The notes under the pieces are model-generated. The model saw only the letters and a program-made list of their open reading frames with translations, did not search any database and was not told the DNA's origin. A stretch of 64,000 nt of DNA from CAVXZE01 sp963766175 (GTDB lineage: Bacteria; Myxococcota_A; UBA9160; UBA6930). Of the stretch, positions 26,729 through 35,015 are shown piece by piece. Made by a program: the position numbers and the translations under genes. Within the stretch, counting starts at the first letter, position 1. Each line of letters starts with the position of its first letter. The stretch spans positions 62,001-126,000 of the forward strand of contig CAVXZE010000013.1 in the NCBI GenBank assembly GCA_963766175.1. Direction: 5' to 3'.

Positions 26729-26783
26729 TCGCCGGGGGACCATCGGCGGCGGGTAAGGTCTACCATCGGGACAGGAGGATCCC

Positions 26784-27557
26784 ATGACCGCCCCCGTTGC
26801 CCTCGTTACCGGCGCCAGCCGCGGAATCGGCAAGCGCCTCTGCGTCGACCTCGCCCGCTCCGGCTATGACATCGTCTGCACCGCCCGGTCATCGCAAGAC
26901 AGTCCCGGGAAGCTCCCCGGGACCATCGAAGAGACGGCGCGTCTGGTGAGCCAGGAAGGGCGCCGGGCAGTGCCGGTGGCCCTCGACGTCCGCGACGAGG
27001 AGGCCGTGGCAAAGCTCGCCGAGCGCGTCTACGCCGAGTGGAACCGCTGCGACCTGCTCATCAACAACGCGGCCTTGTCTCCTCCCAAGCCCGCTCTCCA
27101 GGACTCCACGAAGCGCTGGCGGCTCGGTGTCGATGTCAACGTGAACGGCCCCTTCTACATGATCTACTACCTGGCGCCGCGCATGGTCGAGGCGGGCGAG
27201 GGCCGGGTGATCAACATCTCCTCCGGTGTCTCCCAGATGCCCGAGTTCGGGCGGGCCGGCTACATGACGACGAAGGCCGCACTGGAGGCGATGACGCGAG
27301 CGCTCGCCTTCGATCTCTCGGGAAAGATTGCGGTCAACTGCATCCAGCTGGAGGTTCCGGTCTGGACCGAGGGGTTCGCGGCGACGCTTCCAGAGGACAC
27401 ACCGACGCCGTTCGAGGATGCCGTCATCATGTCCGACGCAGTGCTGTGGTTCGCCAAGCAGCCCCTCGACTACACCGGCAAGGTGCTGTCCATCGCGCAG
27501 CTGCGAGAGATGGGGGTGGTGAGACCATTCACCCCTGCGAAGCGCGATGCCGGCTAG
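26784..27557 (+). CDS. Short-chain dehydrogenase/reductase
   Basis: 257 residues, classical SDR. The cofactor loop is TGASRGIGKRL, followed by LINNAAL, the catalytic Ser in INISSG and the Tyr-x-x-x-Lys in YMTTK. It oxidises or reduces an alcohol/ketone with NAD(P). Its position near acyl-CoA degradation genes makes a hydroxyacyl or hydroxysteroid substrate possible, but unproved. AGGAGG-type site (GGAGGATCCC) before the ATG. Confidence 0.9.
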   Translation: MTAPVALVTGASRGIGKRLCVDLARSGYDIVCTARSSQDSPGKLPGTIEETARLVSQEGRRAVPVALDVRDEEAVAKLAERVYAEWNRCDLLINNAALSPPKPALQDSTKRWRLGVDVNVNGPFYMIYYLAPRMVEAGEGRVINISSGVSQMPEFGRAGYMTTKAALEAMTRALAFDLSGKIAVNCIQLEVPVWTEGFAATLPEDTPTPFEDAVIMSDAVLWFAKQPLDYTGKVLSIAQLREMGVVRPFTPAKRDAG

Positions 27558-28027
27558 AGAAGATCGGTTGGCGGGGTTCTCTTCCACTGCGCCCAGACCA
27601 CGCGCCAATCTCCGTCGCCCTCGTCGTCGAGGTCCATGTCGATCTTGTAGACGTCGGCCTGCAGACCGACCAGCTCCTCGATGCCGCTCACGTCCCGGCC
27701 GCTGATCGCCGCGACGACCACGACCTCGGCGCGACCGTCGTCGCGAATCTCGACGGAACGGACTCGCGCGAAGAAGCGCCTGTGGCTGTGGCGCATCACG
27801 TGAAAGGTGACGTAGGCGGCGAGGGACCTCTTGTCGTGGCCGTAGTGGTCTTCGTAGCGCTCGGAGACGATCGCCTTGAAGGCCGAGACGTCGCCTTCCT
27901 CGGCCGCCTGCTCCATCGCCTCGATCACGGTCCGAACCTGCTCCTCGGGTGACAGCGGATCGCCCCCGCAGGCGAGCGCCGTCGCCAGGCAGCAGATGCT
28001 GGCGAGCCGGGTGAGTCGCGATTCCAT
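27554..28027 (-). CDS. Lipoprotein with NTF2/SnoaL-like domain, unknown function
   Basis: 157 residues. A signal peptide ends in LATALAC, with Cys as the probable lipid attachment site. The mature protein begins GGDPLSPEEQVRTVIEAMEQAAEEGDVSAFKAIVSERY, a helix pattern common to NTF2-like folds. The acidic tail is rich in Asp. The stop codon overlaps the end of the convergent SDR gene. Divergent from the membrane SDR gene across 85 bases. Confidence 0.72.
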   Translation of the reverse strand: MESRLTRLASICCLATALACGGDPLSPEEQVRTVIEAMEQAAEEGDVSAFKAIVSERYEDHYGHDKRSLAAYVTFHVMRHSHRRFFARVRSVEIRDDGRAEVVVVAAISGRDVSGIEELVGLQADVYKIDMDLDDEGDGDWRVVWAQWKRTPPTDLL

Positions 28028-28112
28028 ACCTTCCCCTCGTGTCTCCCGGTCCTGGTCTTTTCGGCCATCGGGCCGCAAAATGGAGGCGCGGAGTTCGGTC
28101 AGAGGGGGCGAC

Positions 28113-29321
28113 ATGGGCGGATGGCTTCGCGACCACATGGCCAGAAGGCCGATCTGGCTGAACGCGCTGCTCCTCTTCTGCGCGTACATGGCCCTGATCT
28201 ACCTTCCCTGGGACATCTTCGTGAAGCCCATCGCGGTGGACCAGGAGGTGTGGTTCGGCATCCTGTTCACGGGCTGGACCGCGAAGCTCCTCGCTTTCCC
28301 GCACTGGGCGGTGTACGCGGCCGGGATGATCGGCTTCTGGGGCATGCGATCCTGGATGTGGCCCTGGGCGTCGGTCTACGCGGCGCAGGTCGCCTTCGGA
28401 ATGGCCGTATGGCCCATCCTCCAGGGGGGCGAAGCGGTTGGCTGGCTGATCGGAGCGGCGGCCGGCGCCGTGTTCGCAATACCCGCCGTGGCCCTCTGGC
28501 GAGCCCGGGACCGCTTCCAGGCGCCGCCGCAATCGCTTCGCCAGCGCTACGGAGAGTGGGCCCTGGTGACCGGCGCATCCTCCGGGATCGGGGCCGCGTT
28601 CGCGCGCGCCCTCGCCCGGGACGGGGTCTCCTGTGTGCTGACGGCGCGCCGGGAGGACCGGCTGCGCTCCCTGGCGGACGAACTGGAGAAGCGCCACCAG
28701 GTGGCGACGCGGGTGGTGGCGCTGGATCTCGGAGTCCGAGACGGAGCCGATCGCCTGGCCGAGGCGGTGAGCGACCTCGAGATCGGCGTCCTCGTCAACA
28801 ACGCGGGCTTCGGCTGTGCCGGCCGCTTCGAGAAGCAGGATCGAGAGCGAATGCGCGCCATGGTCGAGCTGAACTGCATGGCGCCCGCTGTCCTTACCGC
28901 CAGTCTTCTTCCGGGAATGTGCGAGCGGGGACGCGGCGCCGTGATCATGGTCGGCTCGATTGCGGGATCCCAGCCCCTGCCCCTCCACGCGCTCTACAGT
29001 GGCACCAAAGCCTTCGCCAACATTCTCGGCGAGTCGCTCTGGGGCGAGCTCCAGGGCAGCGGGGTCGACTGCCTGGCCGTGCTGCCCGGGACCACGGAGA
29101 CCGAGTTCCAGGCGGTGTCGGGAGAGCTGCCCCACGGAGGAGAGTCCGCCGACTCCGTGGTGGCCAAGTCACTGGATGCTCTGGGCAGGAAACCCTCGCT
29201 GATCCCCGGTGTCTACAACTGGCTGCGCGGCAACGCCGCCATCCGCCTGCTCCCGCGAAGCGTCCTGGCCCTTGCCGCCCGAATCGTGATGGCCAAGCGG
29301 ATTCCGCAAGCGCGGCGGTAG
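28113..29321 (+). CDS. SDR oxidoreductase with N-terminal membrane domain
   Basis: 402 residues. About residues 1-135 form a membrane domain of four hydrophobic helices (WLNALLLFCAYMALIYLPWD, AVYAAGMIGFWGMRS, AAQVAFGMAVWPIL, GWLIGAAAGAVFAIPAVALW). The rest is a classical SDR: TGASSGIGAAF, VNNAGFG, Ser in MVGSIAG and YSGTK. The SDR part resembles DltE/17-beta-HSD-like enzymes acting on lipid substrates. Fusion to a membrane anchor suggests a membrane-dissolved substrate. GAGGGGG precedes the ATG. Confidence 0.85.
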   Translation: MGGWLRDHMARRPIWLNALLLFCAYMALIYLPWDIFVKPIAVDQEVWFGILFTGWTAKLLAFPHWAVYAAGMIGFWGMRSWMWPWASVYAAQVAFGMAVWPILQGGEAVGWLIGAAAGAVFAIPAVALWRARDRFQAPPQSLRQRYGEWALVTGASSGIGAAFARALARDGVSCVLTARREDRLRSLADELEKRHQVATRVVALDLGVRDGADRLAEAVSDLEIGVLVNNAGFGCAGRFEKQDRERMRAMVELNCMAPAVLTASLLPGMCERGRGAVIMVGSIAGSQPLPLHALYSGTKAFANILGESLWGELQGSGVDCLAVLPGTTETEFQAVSGELPHGGESADSVVAKSLDALGRKPSLIPGVYNWLRGNAAIRLLPRSVLALAARIVMAKRIPQARR

Positions 29322-29336
29322 GCCTTTTTTTCACAA

Positions 29337-29481
29337 GGCCAGAGGTGGCGGGGGATCCCGCAGCGAAATAAAGCGCAGGCCGCGTGAATCGCTCGGCCCT
29401 TTTCCCCGGTTCCCCCGTGCCGCTCGGATGTGCGGGGCGCGGCCGAGCCATTCGCGGAGGGATTCCCCGCCACCTCTGGCC
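29337..29481 (+). repeat. Hairpin-forming repeat element, copy 1 (miniature-element-like)
   Basis: Inverted ends at 29337-29359 and 29459-29481 pair in 22 of 23 positions. A second inverted pair lies inside (CCGCGTGAATCGCTCGGCC against GGCCGAGCCATTCGCGG). The central about 95 bases match the reverse complement of the element at 36170-36318, for example GCGCAG(C/G)CCGCGTG, TCGGCCCTT, CCCCCGTGCC and CGAGCCAT. It lies between the SDR stop and the TetR operator. Confidence 0.7.
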
Positions 29482-29505
29482 GCCCCCCCCTGCGTAGACA
29501 ATCGA

Positions 29506-29523
29506 ATTGAAACATGTTTCAAT
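29506..29523. promoter_or_regulatory. Perfect palindrome, candidate KstR-type operator
   Basis: ATTGAAACATGTTTCAAT is an 18-base perfect palindrome ending seven bases before the TetR start codon. It contains TGAAACATGTTTCA, which fits the published mycobacterial KstR consensus TNNAACNNGTTNNA. Probable autoregulatory site of the TetR gene and the operon behind it. Confidence 0.75.
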
Positions 29524-29529
29524 AACGGG

Positions 29530-30217
29530 ATGGCCAGCAACGCACGCCCCCCCGGAGCCGGCTCGGGCCCGGAGCCCCCTGACACCGAGGGGATGGCACG
29601 GCTCGCTACCAGCCAGCTCCGGCGCGTTCGCCGCATCGTCGACGCGGCGGTGGCGCTCGCCGAGGAGGGTGGCTTCGACGGCGTGCGCCTGCGCGACGTG
29701 GCGGAGGCCTCGGGGGTGGCTCTCGGCACCCTCTACAAGTATTTCCGCAGCAAGGAGGACATCCTGCTCTTCGCCGTGACCGAGGAGGCGGAGCGGCTGG
29801 AGACGGTGATCGCGGCCCGGCCTCCGAGCGGCGGCTCCGCCCAGGAGAGGAGCACGGAGTTCTTCGCGCGGGCGACCCGCGGATTCACTCGGCGGCCGAA
29901 CTTCGCCCGGGCGGTGCTGCGCGCCATCGCCTCCGGCGACCACAAGACCGCCAACAAGGTGGCCGGTTTCCATCTGCGCATGGCCCGGATGATCGTCGCT
30001 GCGATTCGCGACGAGAGGCCCGACATCTGGCAAGGCCATTGCCGAGCCGGAGGGAAGCGAGCAGGAGCAGGCCATGGTGAAGATTCTCGAGCACGTCTGG
30101 TTCTCGGCTCTGGTGGGCTGGGCGGGTGGGCTCCATCCCGCCAAGACGGTCACGGATCAGATGCGGACGACAGCGGCGTATCTCCTGGGTGGTTCTTCGG
30201 GACTCCAGGAGCCGTGA
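29530..30217 (+). pseudogene. TetR-family regulator (KstR-like), frameshifted
   Basis: The N-terminal HTH is intact (RRIVDAAVALAEEGGFDGVRLRDVAEASGVALGTLYKYFRSKEDIL). At about 30031 the frame breaks. After DERPDIW the original frame reads unrelated residues, while the +1 frame from 30032 gives a typical TetR C-terminus (KAIAEPEGSEQEQ, ILEHVWFSALVGWAGGLHP) ending at TGA 30217. One extra base, probably the C at 30031, explains this. The palindrome just upstream, the HTH and the C-terminus suggest a repressor of acyl-CoA (steroid-like) catabolism. As written, the protein would lose its C-terminal dimer/ligand region. Confidence 0.8.
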
Positions 30218-30227
30218 GGAGAGGCGA

Positions 30228-30689
30228 ATGAGCACGAGTGCGAGCGGTGACGAGATCTTCACCGCCTCCCATGTCATCGATTACACCTACCGGCGCTCCC
30301 TGGGACCGGTGATGAGCCGTTTCTTCACCGGGCTGCGCGACCGCCGGATCGAGGGAATCCGCACCCGCGATGGCCGCGTGATGGTCCCGCCCAAGGAGTA
30401 CGACCCCGAGACCGCCGAGGATCTCCACGAGTTCATCGAGGTCGGCCAGTCCGGAGTGGTGAAGAGCTGGTCCTGGGTGAGCAGGCCCCGCGAGAAGCAT
30501 CCCGTGGGTCGCCCCTTCGCCTGGGCCCTGGTCCAGCTCGACGGCGCCGACACCGCCATGCTCCACGCCGTCGACGCCGGCGAGGAGTCGAAGATGCGGA
30601 CCGGGATGCGGGTCCAGGTACGCTGGCGGGAGGAGACGGTCGGGGAGATTCTCGACATCGCCTGCTTCGAGCCGGAGGAGGAGAAGTGA
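30228..30689 (+). CDS. OB-fold DUF35 protein lacking the zinc ribbon cysteines
   Basis: 153 residues, DUF35/OB-fold family. Such proteins are partners of thiolase-like aldolases and hydratases in steroid side-chain and other CoA-thioester breakdown. The usual rubredoxin-like Cys-x-x-Cys pairs are replaced here (GIRTRDGRVMVPPKEYDPE). The OB part is intact (GVVKSWSWVSRP, PFAWALVQLDGADTAMLHAV, MRTGMRVQVRW). AGGAGAGG precedes the ATG. Its TGA overlaps the GTG of the next DUF35 gene by four bases. Confidence 0.85.
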   Translation: MSTSASGDEIFTASHVIDYTYRRSLGPVMSRFFTGLRDRRIEGIRTRDGRVMVPPKEYDPETAEDLHEFIEVGQSGVVKSWSWVSRPREKHPVGRPFAWALVQLDGADTAMLHAVDAGEESKMRTGMRVQVRWREETVGEILDIACFEPEEEK

Positions 30690-31175
30690 GCAAGCCGGTC
30701 AGGAGCATCAGCACACCGATCCGCCTCGAGTACACCTACTCGGCAGGAGAGGCGCCGACCCGCTTTCTGCGCGGGATTTCCCAGAAGAAGATCATCGGCC
30801 AGCGCTGCCCGGTGACCGGGAAGGTCTACGTCCCCTCCGCGGGCGCGTCTCCGACCCACGGCGTTCCGACCGTCGGAGAGGTGGAAGTCTCCGACAAGGG
30901 GATCATCACCACCTTCTGCATCGTTCGGATTCCCGCCGAGAATCTGAGCGTGGAGGCGCCCTTCGTCGCTGCCAGCGTGCTGCTCGACGGCGCCGACATC
31001 GCGATGTTCCACGTGGTCGACGAGTGCCCCCTCGATGAGGTGCGGATGGGCATGCGCGTCCAGGCAGTATGGGTGCCGGACGAGGAGCTCGCCCCCACTC
31101 TTGCGGAGCATCAAGTACTTCAAGCCGATCGACGAGCCCGACGCGGATTTCGAGTCCTACAAGGAGCACCTGTGA
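30686..31175 (+). pseudogene. Second OB-fold DUF35 protein, frameshifted near its 3' end
   Basis: The frame from GTG 30686 encodes a DUF35 protein (PTRFLRGISQKKIIGQRCP, VSDKGIITTFCIVRIP, VAASVLLDGADIAMFHVV, VRMGMRVQAVW). After DEELAPTL a net +1 shift at about 31101-31103 is needed to read the conserved tail RSIKYFKPIDEPDADFESYK to TGA 31173-31175. Without the shift the frame runs on into the thiolase, giving an artificial 514-residue fusion. Only one zinc-ribbon Cys remains. The restored TGA overlaps the thiolase ATG (TGATG). Confidence 0.8.
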
Positions 31176-32230
31176 TGCGCGACGTCGCCGTGGTTTCCTT
31201 CGCACAGGCCCCGAACAAGCGGCGCGAGCTGGAGCGCAACGAGGTCGAGATCCTGATGCCTGTGGTGAGGGAAGCCATCGAGCGCTCGGGAATCGACAGG
31301 AAGGAGATCGCCTTCATCTGCTCGGGCAGCAGCGACTACCTGGCCGGGCAGCCCTTCTCCTTCGTGACCAGTCTCGACGCGGCGGGGGCCTGGCCGCCGG
31401 TCTGCGAGTCCCACGTGGAGATGGACGGCGCCTGGGCCTTCTACGAGGCCTGGGTGAAGCTCCAGATCGGCGAGCTGGATTCCGCGCTGATCTACTGCTT
31501 CGGCAAGTCGTCGATGGGAGACATCTCCGAAGTGCTGAGCGTGCAGCTCGATCCATACTACATGGGGCCGCTCTGGCCCGACGCGATGAGCCTCGCCGCT
31601 CTCCAGGCGCGGCTGCTGCTGGAGAAGGGGCAGGTGAGCGAGCGCGATCTGGCCGAGGTGGTGGTGCGCAGCCGACGCCACGCCAAGGACAATCCCAACG
31701 CCCAGCTCGCCGGAGACTTCGAGGTGGAGGAGCTGCTGGCAGAGCCGATGATCGCCTCGCCGCTGCGCAAGCACGACTGCTCGCCCATCTCCGACGGAGC
31801 GGCGGCCGTGGTGCTGGCCGCCGACGACCTGGCCCGCAGCGTGTGCGAGCGCCCGGCCTGGATCACCGGGATCGATCACCGCATCGAGGCCCACGATCTG
31901 GGCGTTCGGGATCTCACCCAATCGCCTTCGACGGCTCTGGCTGCGGAGAAGGCGGGTCTGGGGCGCGCACCCGTCGAGGTGGCGGAGCTCTACGCCCCCT
32001 TCAGTCACCAGGAGCTGATCCTGCGCGAGGCGATGGGTCTCGGCGAGGAGGTGAAGGTGAATCCATCTGGCGGCGCGCTCTCCGCCAACCCGGTGATGGT
32101 CGCGGGCCTGATCCGGATCGGCGAGGCCGCGGAGCGGATCAAGAATGGCTCGGCGAGCCGCGCGGTGGCCCACGCCACCTCGGGCCCCTGTCTGCAGCAG
32201 AACCTCGTCTGCGTGATGGAGGGAAGCTGA
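31175..32230 (+). CDS. Thiolase-superfamily protein (lipid-transfer/aldolase type)
   Basis: 351 residues, thiolase fold of the SCP-x/Ltp class (start RDVAVVSFAQAPNKRRELERNEVEILMPVV; SPISDGAAAVVLAADD; VNPSGGALSANPVMVAGLIRIGEAAERI). The catalytic Cys position typical of thiolases is replaced by a sequence around CESHVEMDGAWAFYEAW, as in Ltp2-like retro-aldolases, which need a DUF35 partner. It probably cleaves a beta-hydroxyacyl-CoA side chain with the upstream DUF35 protein. ATG overlaps the DUF35 stop and its own stop overlaps the next ATG. Confidence 0.85.
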   Translation: MRDVAVVSFAQAPNKRRELERNEVEILMPVVREAIERSGIDRKEIAFICSGSSDYLAGQPFSFVTSLDAAGAWPPVCESHVEMDGAWAFYEAWVKLQIGELDSALIYCFGKSSMGDISEVLSVQLDPYYMGPLWPDAMSLAALQARLLLEKGQVSERDLAEVVVRSRRHAKDNPNAQLAGDFEVEELLAEPMIASPLRKHDCSPISDGAAAVVLAADDLARSVCERPAWITGIDHRIEAHDLGVRDLTQSPSTALAAEKAGLGRAPVEVAELYAPFSHQELILREAMGLGEEVKVNPSGGALSANPVMVAGLIRIGEAAERIKNGSASRAVAHATSGPCLQQNLVCVMEGS

Positions 32231-33387
32231 TGGCGGAGCTCTGCGGAGTCGTCGGGATCGGTCAGACCAAGCACGACGCCAAGCGCATCGACGTCTCGAC
32301 GGCCGGCCTGGTGCGGGAGGCGGCGGTCCGCGCCCTCGAGGACGCGGGCTGCACCTGGAAGGACATCGACGCTGTCGTGCTCGGCAAGGCACCCGACATG
32401 TTCGAAGGTGTGATGATGCCGGAGCTCTTCCTGGCGGATGCGCTCGGCGCCGTCGGCAGGCCAATGCTCCGAGTGCACACCGCCGGCAGCGTCGGGGGAT
32501 CCACCGCGCTGGTAGCGGCCAGCTTGATCCAGGCCGGTGTCCACCAGCGGGTGCTGACGGTGGCCTACGAGAAGCAGTCCGAGGGCAACGCCATGTGGGC
32601 GCTCACCATCGCACGGCCCTTCAGCGTGGCGGTGGTGGCCGGAGCCGGTGGCTACTTCGCCCCCCTGATCCGCGCCTACATCCGCCGCTCGGGGGCGCCG
32701 GAGGACACGGGGATCCGGGTGGCGCTCAAGGACCGCAAGAACGCGCTCAAGAACCCCTACGCCCACCTCCAGATCCCGGACATCGACTTCGACACCATCG
32801 CGAACTCGCCGATGCTCTGGGATCCGATCCGCTACCTCGAGACCTGCCCCTCCTCCGATGGCGCCTGTGCCCTGGTGCTCGCCAGCGAGGCGGCGGCGAA
32901 GAAGTCGCCAACGCCGCCTGCGTGGATCCACGCCTCGGAGATGCGCAGCGAGCCCACCATGTTCTCGGGTCGCGACCAGGTCAATCCCCAGGCGGGACGG
33001 GACTGCGCGGCGAGCCTCTACAAGAAGGCGGGGATCACCAACCCGCGCAAGCAGCTGGACGTGGCCGAGATCTACGTGCCCTTCAGCTGGTACGAGCCGA
33101 TGTGGATGGAGAACCTGGGCTTTACCGAGGAGGGGGTCGGCTGGAAGATGACCTACGAGGGGGCCACCGCGATGGATGGGGACATGCCCATCAACTGCTC
33201 TGGCGGCGTGCTCTCGTCCAACCCGATCGGCGCCTCGGGGATGTTGCGCTACGCCGAGTCCGCCATGCAGGTGCGTGGCCAGGCGGGCGAGCACCAGGTG
33301 GACGGAGTGCGCAAGGCGCTGGGCCACGCCTACGGCGGCGGCTCCCAGTATTTCGCCATGTGGATCGTCGGCAGCGAGAAGCCCTGA
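32230..33387 (+). CDS. Thiolase family protein
   Basis: 385 residues. The N-terminus GVVGIGQTKHDAKRIDVSTAGLVREAAVRAL, the VHTAGSVGGSTALVAAS region and the C-terminal NCSGGVLSSNPIGASGMLRYAE fit the SCP-x/acetyl-CoA acetyltransferase-like group. The usual nucleophilic Cys is not obvious at the GSVGGS position, so this may be a non-thiolytic partner subunit. It is joined to the preceding thiolase by a TGATG overlap, suggesting a complex with it and the DUF35 proteins. Exact substrate unknown. Confidence 0.83.
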   Translation: MAELCGVVGIGQTKHDAKRIDVSTAGLVREAAVRALEDAGCTWKDIDAVVLGKAPDMFEGVMMPELFLADALGAVGRPMLRVHTAGSVGGSTALVAASLIQAGVHQRVLTVAYEKQSEGNAMWALTIARPFSVAVVAGAGGYFAPLIRAYIRRSGAPEDTGIRVALKDRKNALKNPYAHLQIPDIDFDTIANSPMLWDPIRYLETCPSSDGACALVLASEAAAKKSPTPPAWIHASEMRSEPTMFSGRDQVNPQAGRDCAASLYKKAGITNPRKQLDVAEIYVPFSWYEPMWMENLGFTEEGVGWKMTYEGATAMDGDMPINCSGGVLSSNPIGASGMLRYAESAMQVRGQAGEHQVDGVRKALGHAYGGGSQYFAMWIVGSEKP

Positions 33388-33408
33388 CCGGAAAGAGGAA
33401 GAGAGTCC

Positions 33409-34960
33409 ATGTCACAGTTCGGGTTCTGGAACTTCGCCCAGAATGATCCCTCCAAGCTCGGCCTGGTCTGTCCGGACGGGACGGAGGTCTCGCGGGGCGA
33501 GCTGCTCGCCTCCTGCAATCAGCTGGTGCACGGTCTGCGGGCGCTCGGTCTCGAGCAGGGCGATTGCGTCGCCACCGTGATCCCCAACGGCCGCGCCATG
33601 ATCGAGCTCTACCTGGCGACCTGCCAGGCGGGCTGGTACCTGAGCCCGATCAACCACCACCTGACCGCACCGGAGATCGCCTACATCGCCAGCGACTCCG
33701 GCGCCAAGGCGTTCGTGGGCGGCGAGCGCTTCGGCGAGGCCTGTGTGGGGGCGATGGAAGAGCTCGACTTCCCCAAGAACGCGCGCTTCGCCGTCGGCGA
33801 GATCGAGGGCTTTCGCGCCTTCGCGGATCTTCTGGCGGGCCAGCCGGAGACGATGCCCGAGGACCGGGCCGCCGGGGCGGTGATGAACTACACCTCCGGC
33901 ACCACCGGCAAGCCCAAGGGTGTGCGACGACCGCTCCCCCCTCTCGATCCGGACACGGTGGCGACGCTCTACACCGGCTTTCTCGCCATGTTCGGCATCC
34001 AGCCCGAGGACGGAAACGTCCACCTGATCGGCTCCCCCCTCTACCACACCGCGGTGCTGATGTTCGCGGCGTGCTCCATGCACATGGGACACCCCATCGT
34101 GGTGATGGACAAGTGGACGCCGGAGGACTTCCTCGCGCTGATCGAGAAGTACCGGGTCACCACCAGCCACATGGTGCCCACCCAGTTCCACCGCATGCTG
34201 CATCTTCCCAAGGAGGTGCGCGAGAAGTACGACTGCTCCTCCACCCGCAACATGGTGCACGCCGCGGCTCCCTGCCCGATCGAGATGAAGCTGGCGATGC
34301 TCGACTGGTGGGGCGACAGCATCTACGAGTACTACGCCGCCACCGAGGGCGGCGGCACCCTGGTGACGCCGCGAGGAGTGGCGCCGCTACCCCGGCACCG
34401 TGGGGCTTCCCTGGACCAACTCGGACATCAAGATCTACGACGACGACGGCAACGAGCTGCCGACCGGCGAGCACGGCACCGTATTCATGAAGCTCGGCAA
34501 GGCGGACTTCGAGTACCACAAGGACAAGGAGAAGACCCGGAAGAGCCGGCGCGGCGAGTACTTCACCGTCGGTGACATCGGGTACCTGAACGAAGAAGGC
34601 TACCTCTTTCTCTGCGATCGCAAGTCCGACATGATCATCTCCGGAGGCGTCAACATCTACCCGGCGGAGATCGAGAACGTCCTGCTCACCCACCCGAAGA
34701 TCGCGGACGTGGCCGTCTTCGGCATTCCCCACCAGGACTGGGGCGAGGAGGTGAAGGCGGTGGTGCAGCCGGTCGACGAAGTCGCGACCGGCGACGCGCT
34801 GACCGAGGAGATCCTCGGCTTCTGCAAGGACAAGCTCGCCAAGTACAAGACGCCCCGCACCGTCGACTACATCGAAGAGATGCCGCGGGACCCGAACGGG
34901 AAGCTCTACAAGAGGAAGCTCCGCGACCCCTACTGGGAAGGTCACGAGAAGGCCATCTGA
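33409..34960 (+). pseudogene. Acyl-CoA synthetase (AMP-forming), frameshifted
   Basis: From ATG 33409 the frame encodes a typical adenylating enzyme: MNYTSGTTGKPKGV (P-loop), the YHTAVLMFAA region and YEYYAATEGGG (A5). After TLVTP a net +1 shift at 34369-34372 is needed. The downstream frame then continues EEWRRYPGTVGLPWTNSDIK, FTVGDIGYLNEEGYL, DMIISGGVNIYPAEIEN and PNGKLYKRKLRDPYW to the stop at 34960. One extra base, probably the C at 34372, explains it. The intact enzyme would activate a carboxylic acid substrate for this operon. GAGGAAGAGAG precedes the ATG. Confidence 0.85.
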
Positions 34961-35015
34961 GCTGGAGGCGGGGACGCGGCGCCGAGCCGGTGCCGGCGAA
35001 CGGAGACCGAGCAGA

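Noticed and set aside
30686..32230. A 514-residue DUF35-thiolase fusion gene
   Set aside because: The conserved DUF35 tail is readable in the +1 frame and ends at a TGA overlapping the thiolase ATG. The continuous frame is better explained by one extra base than by a true fusion.
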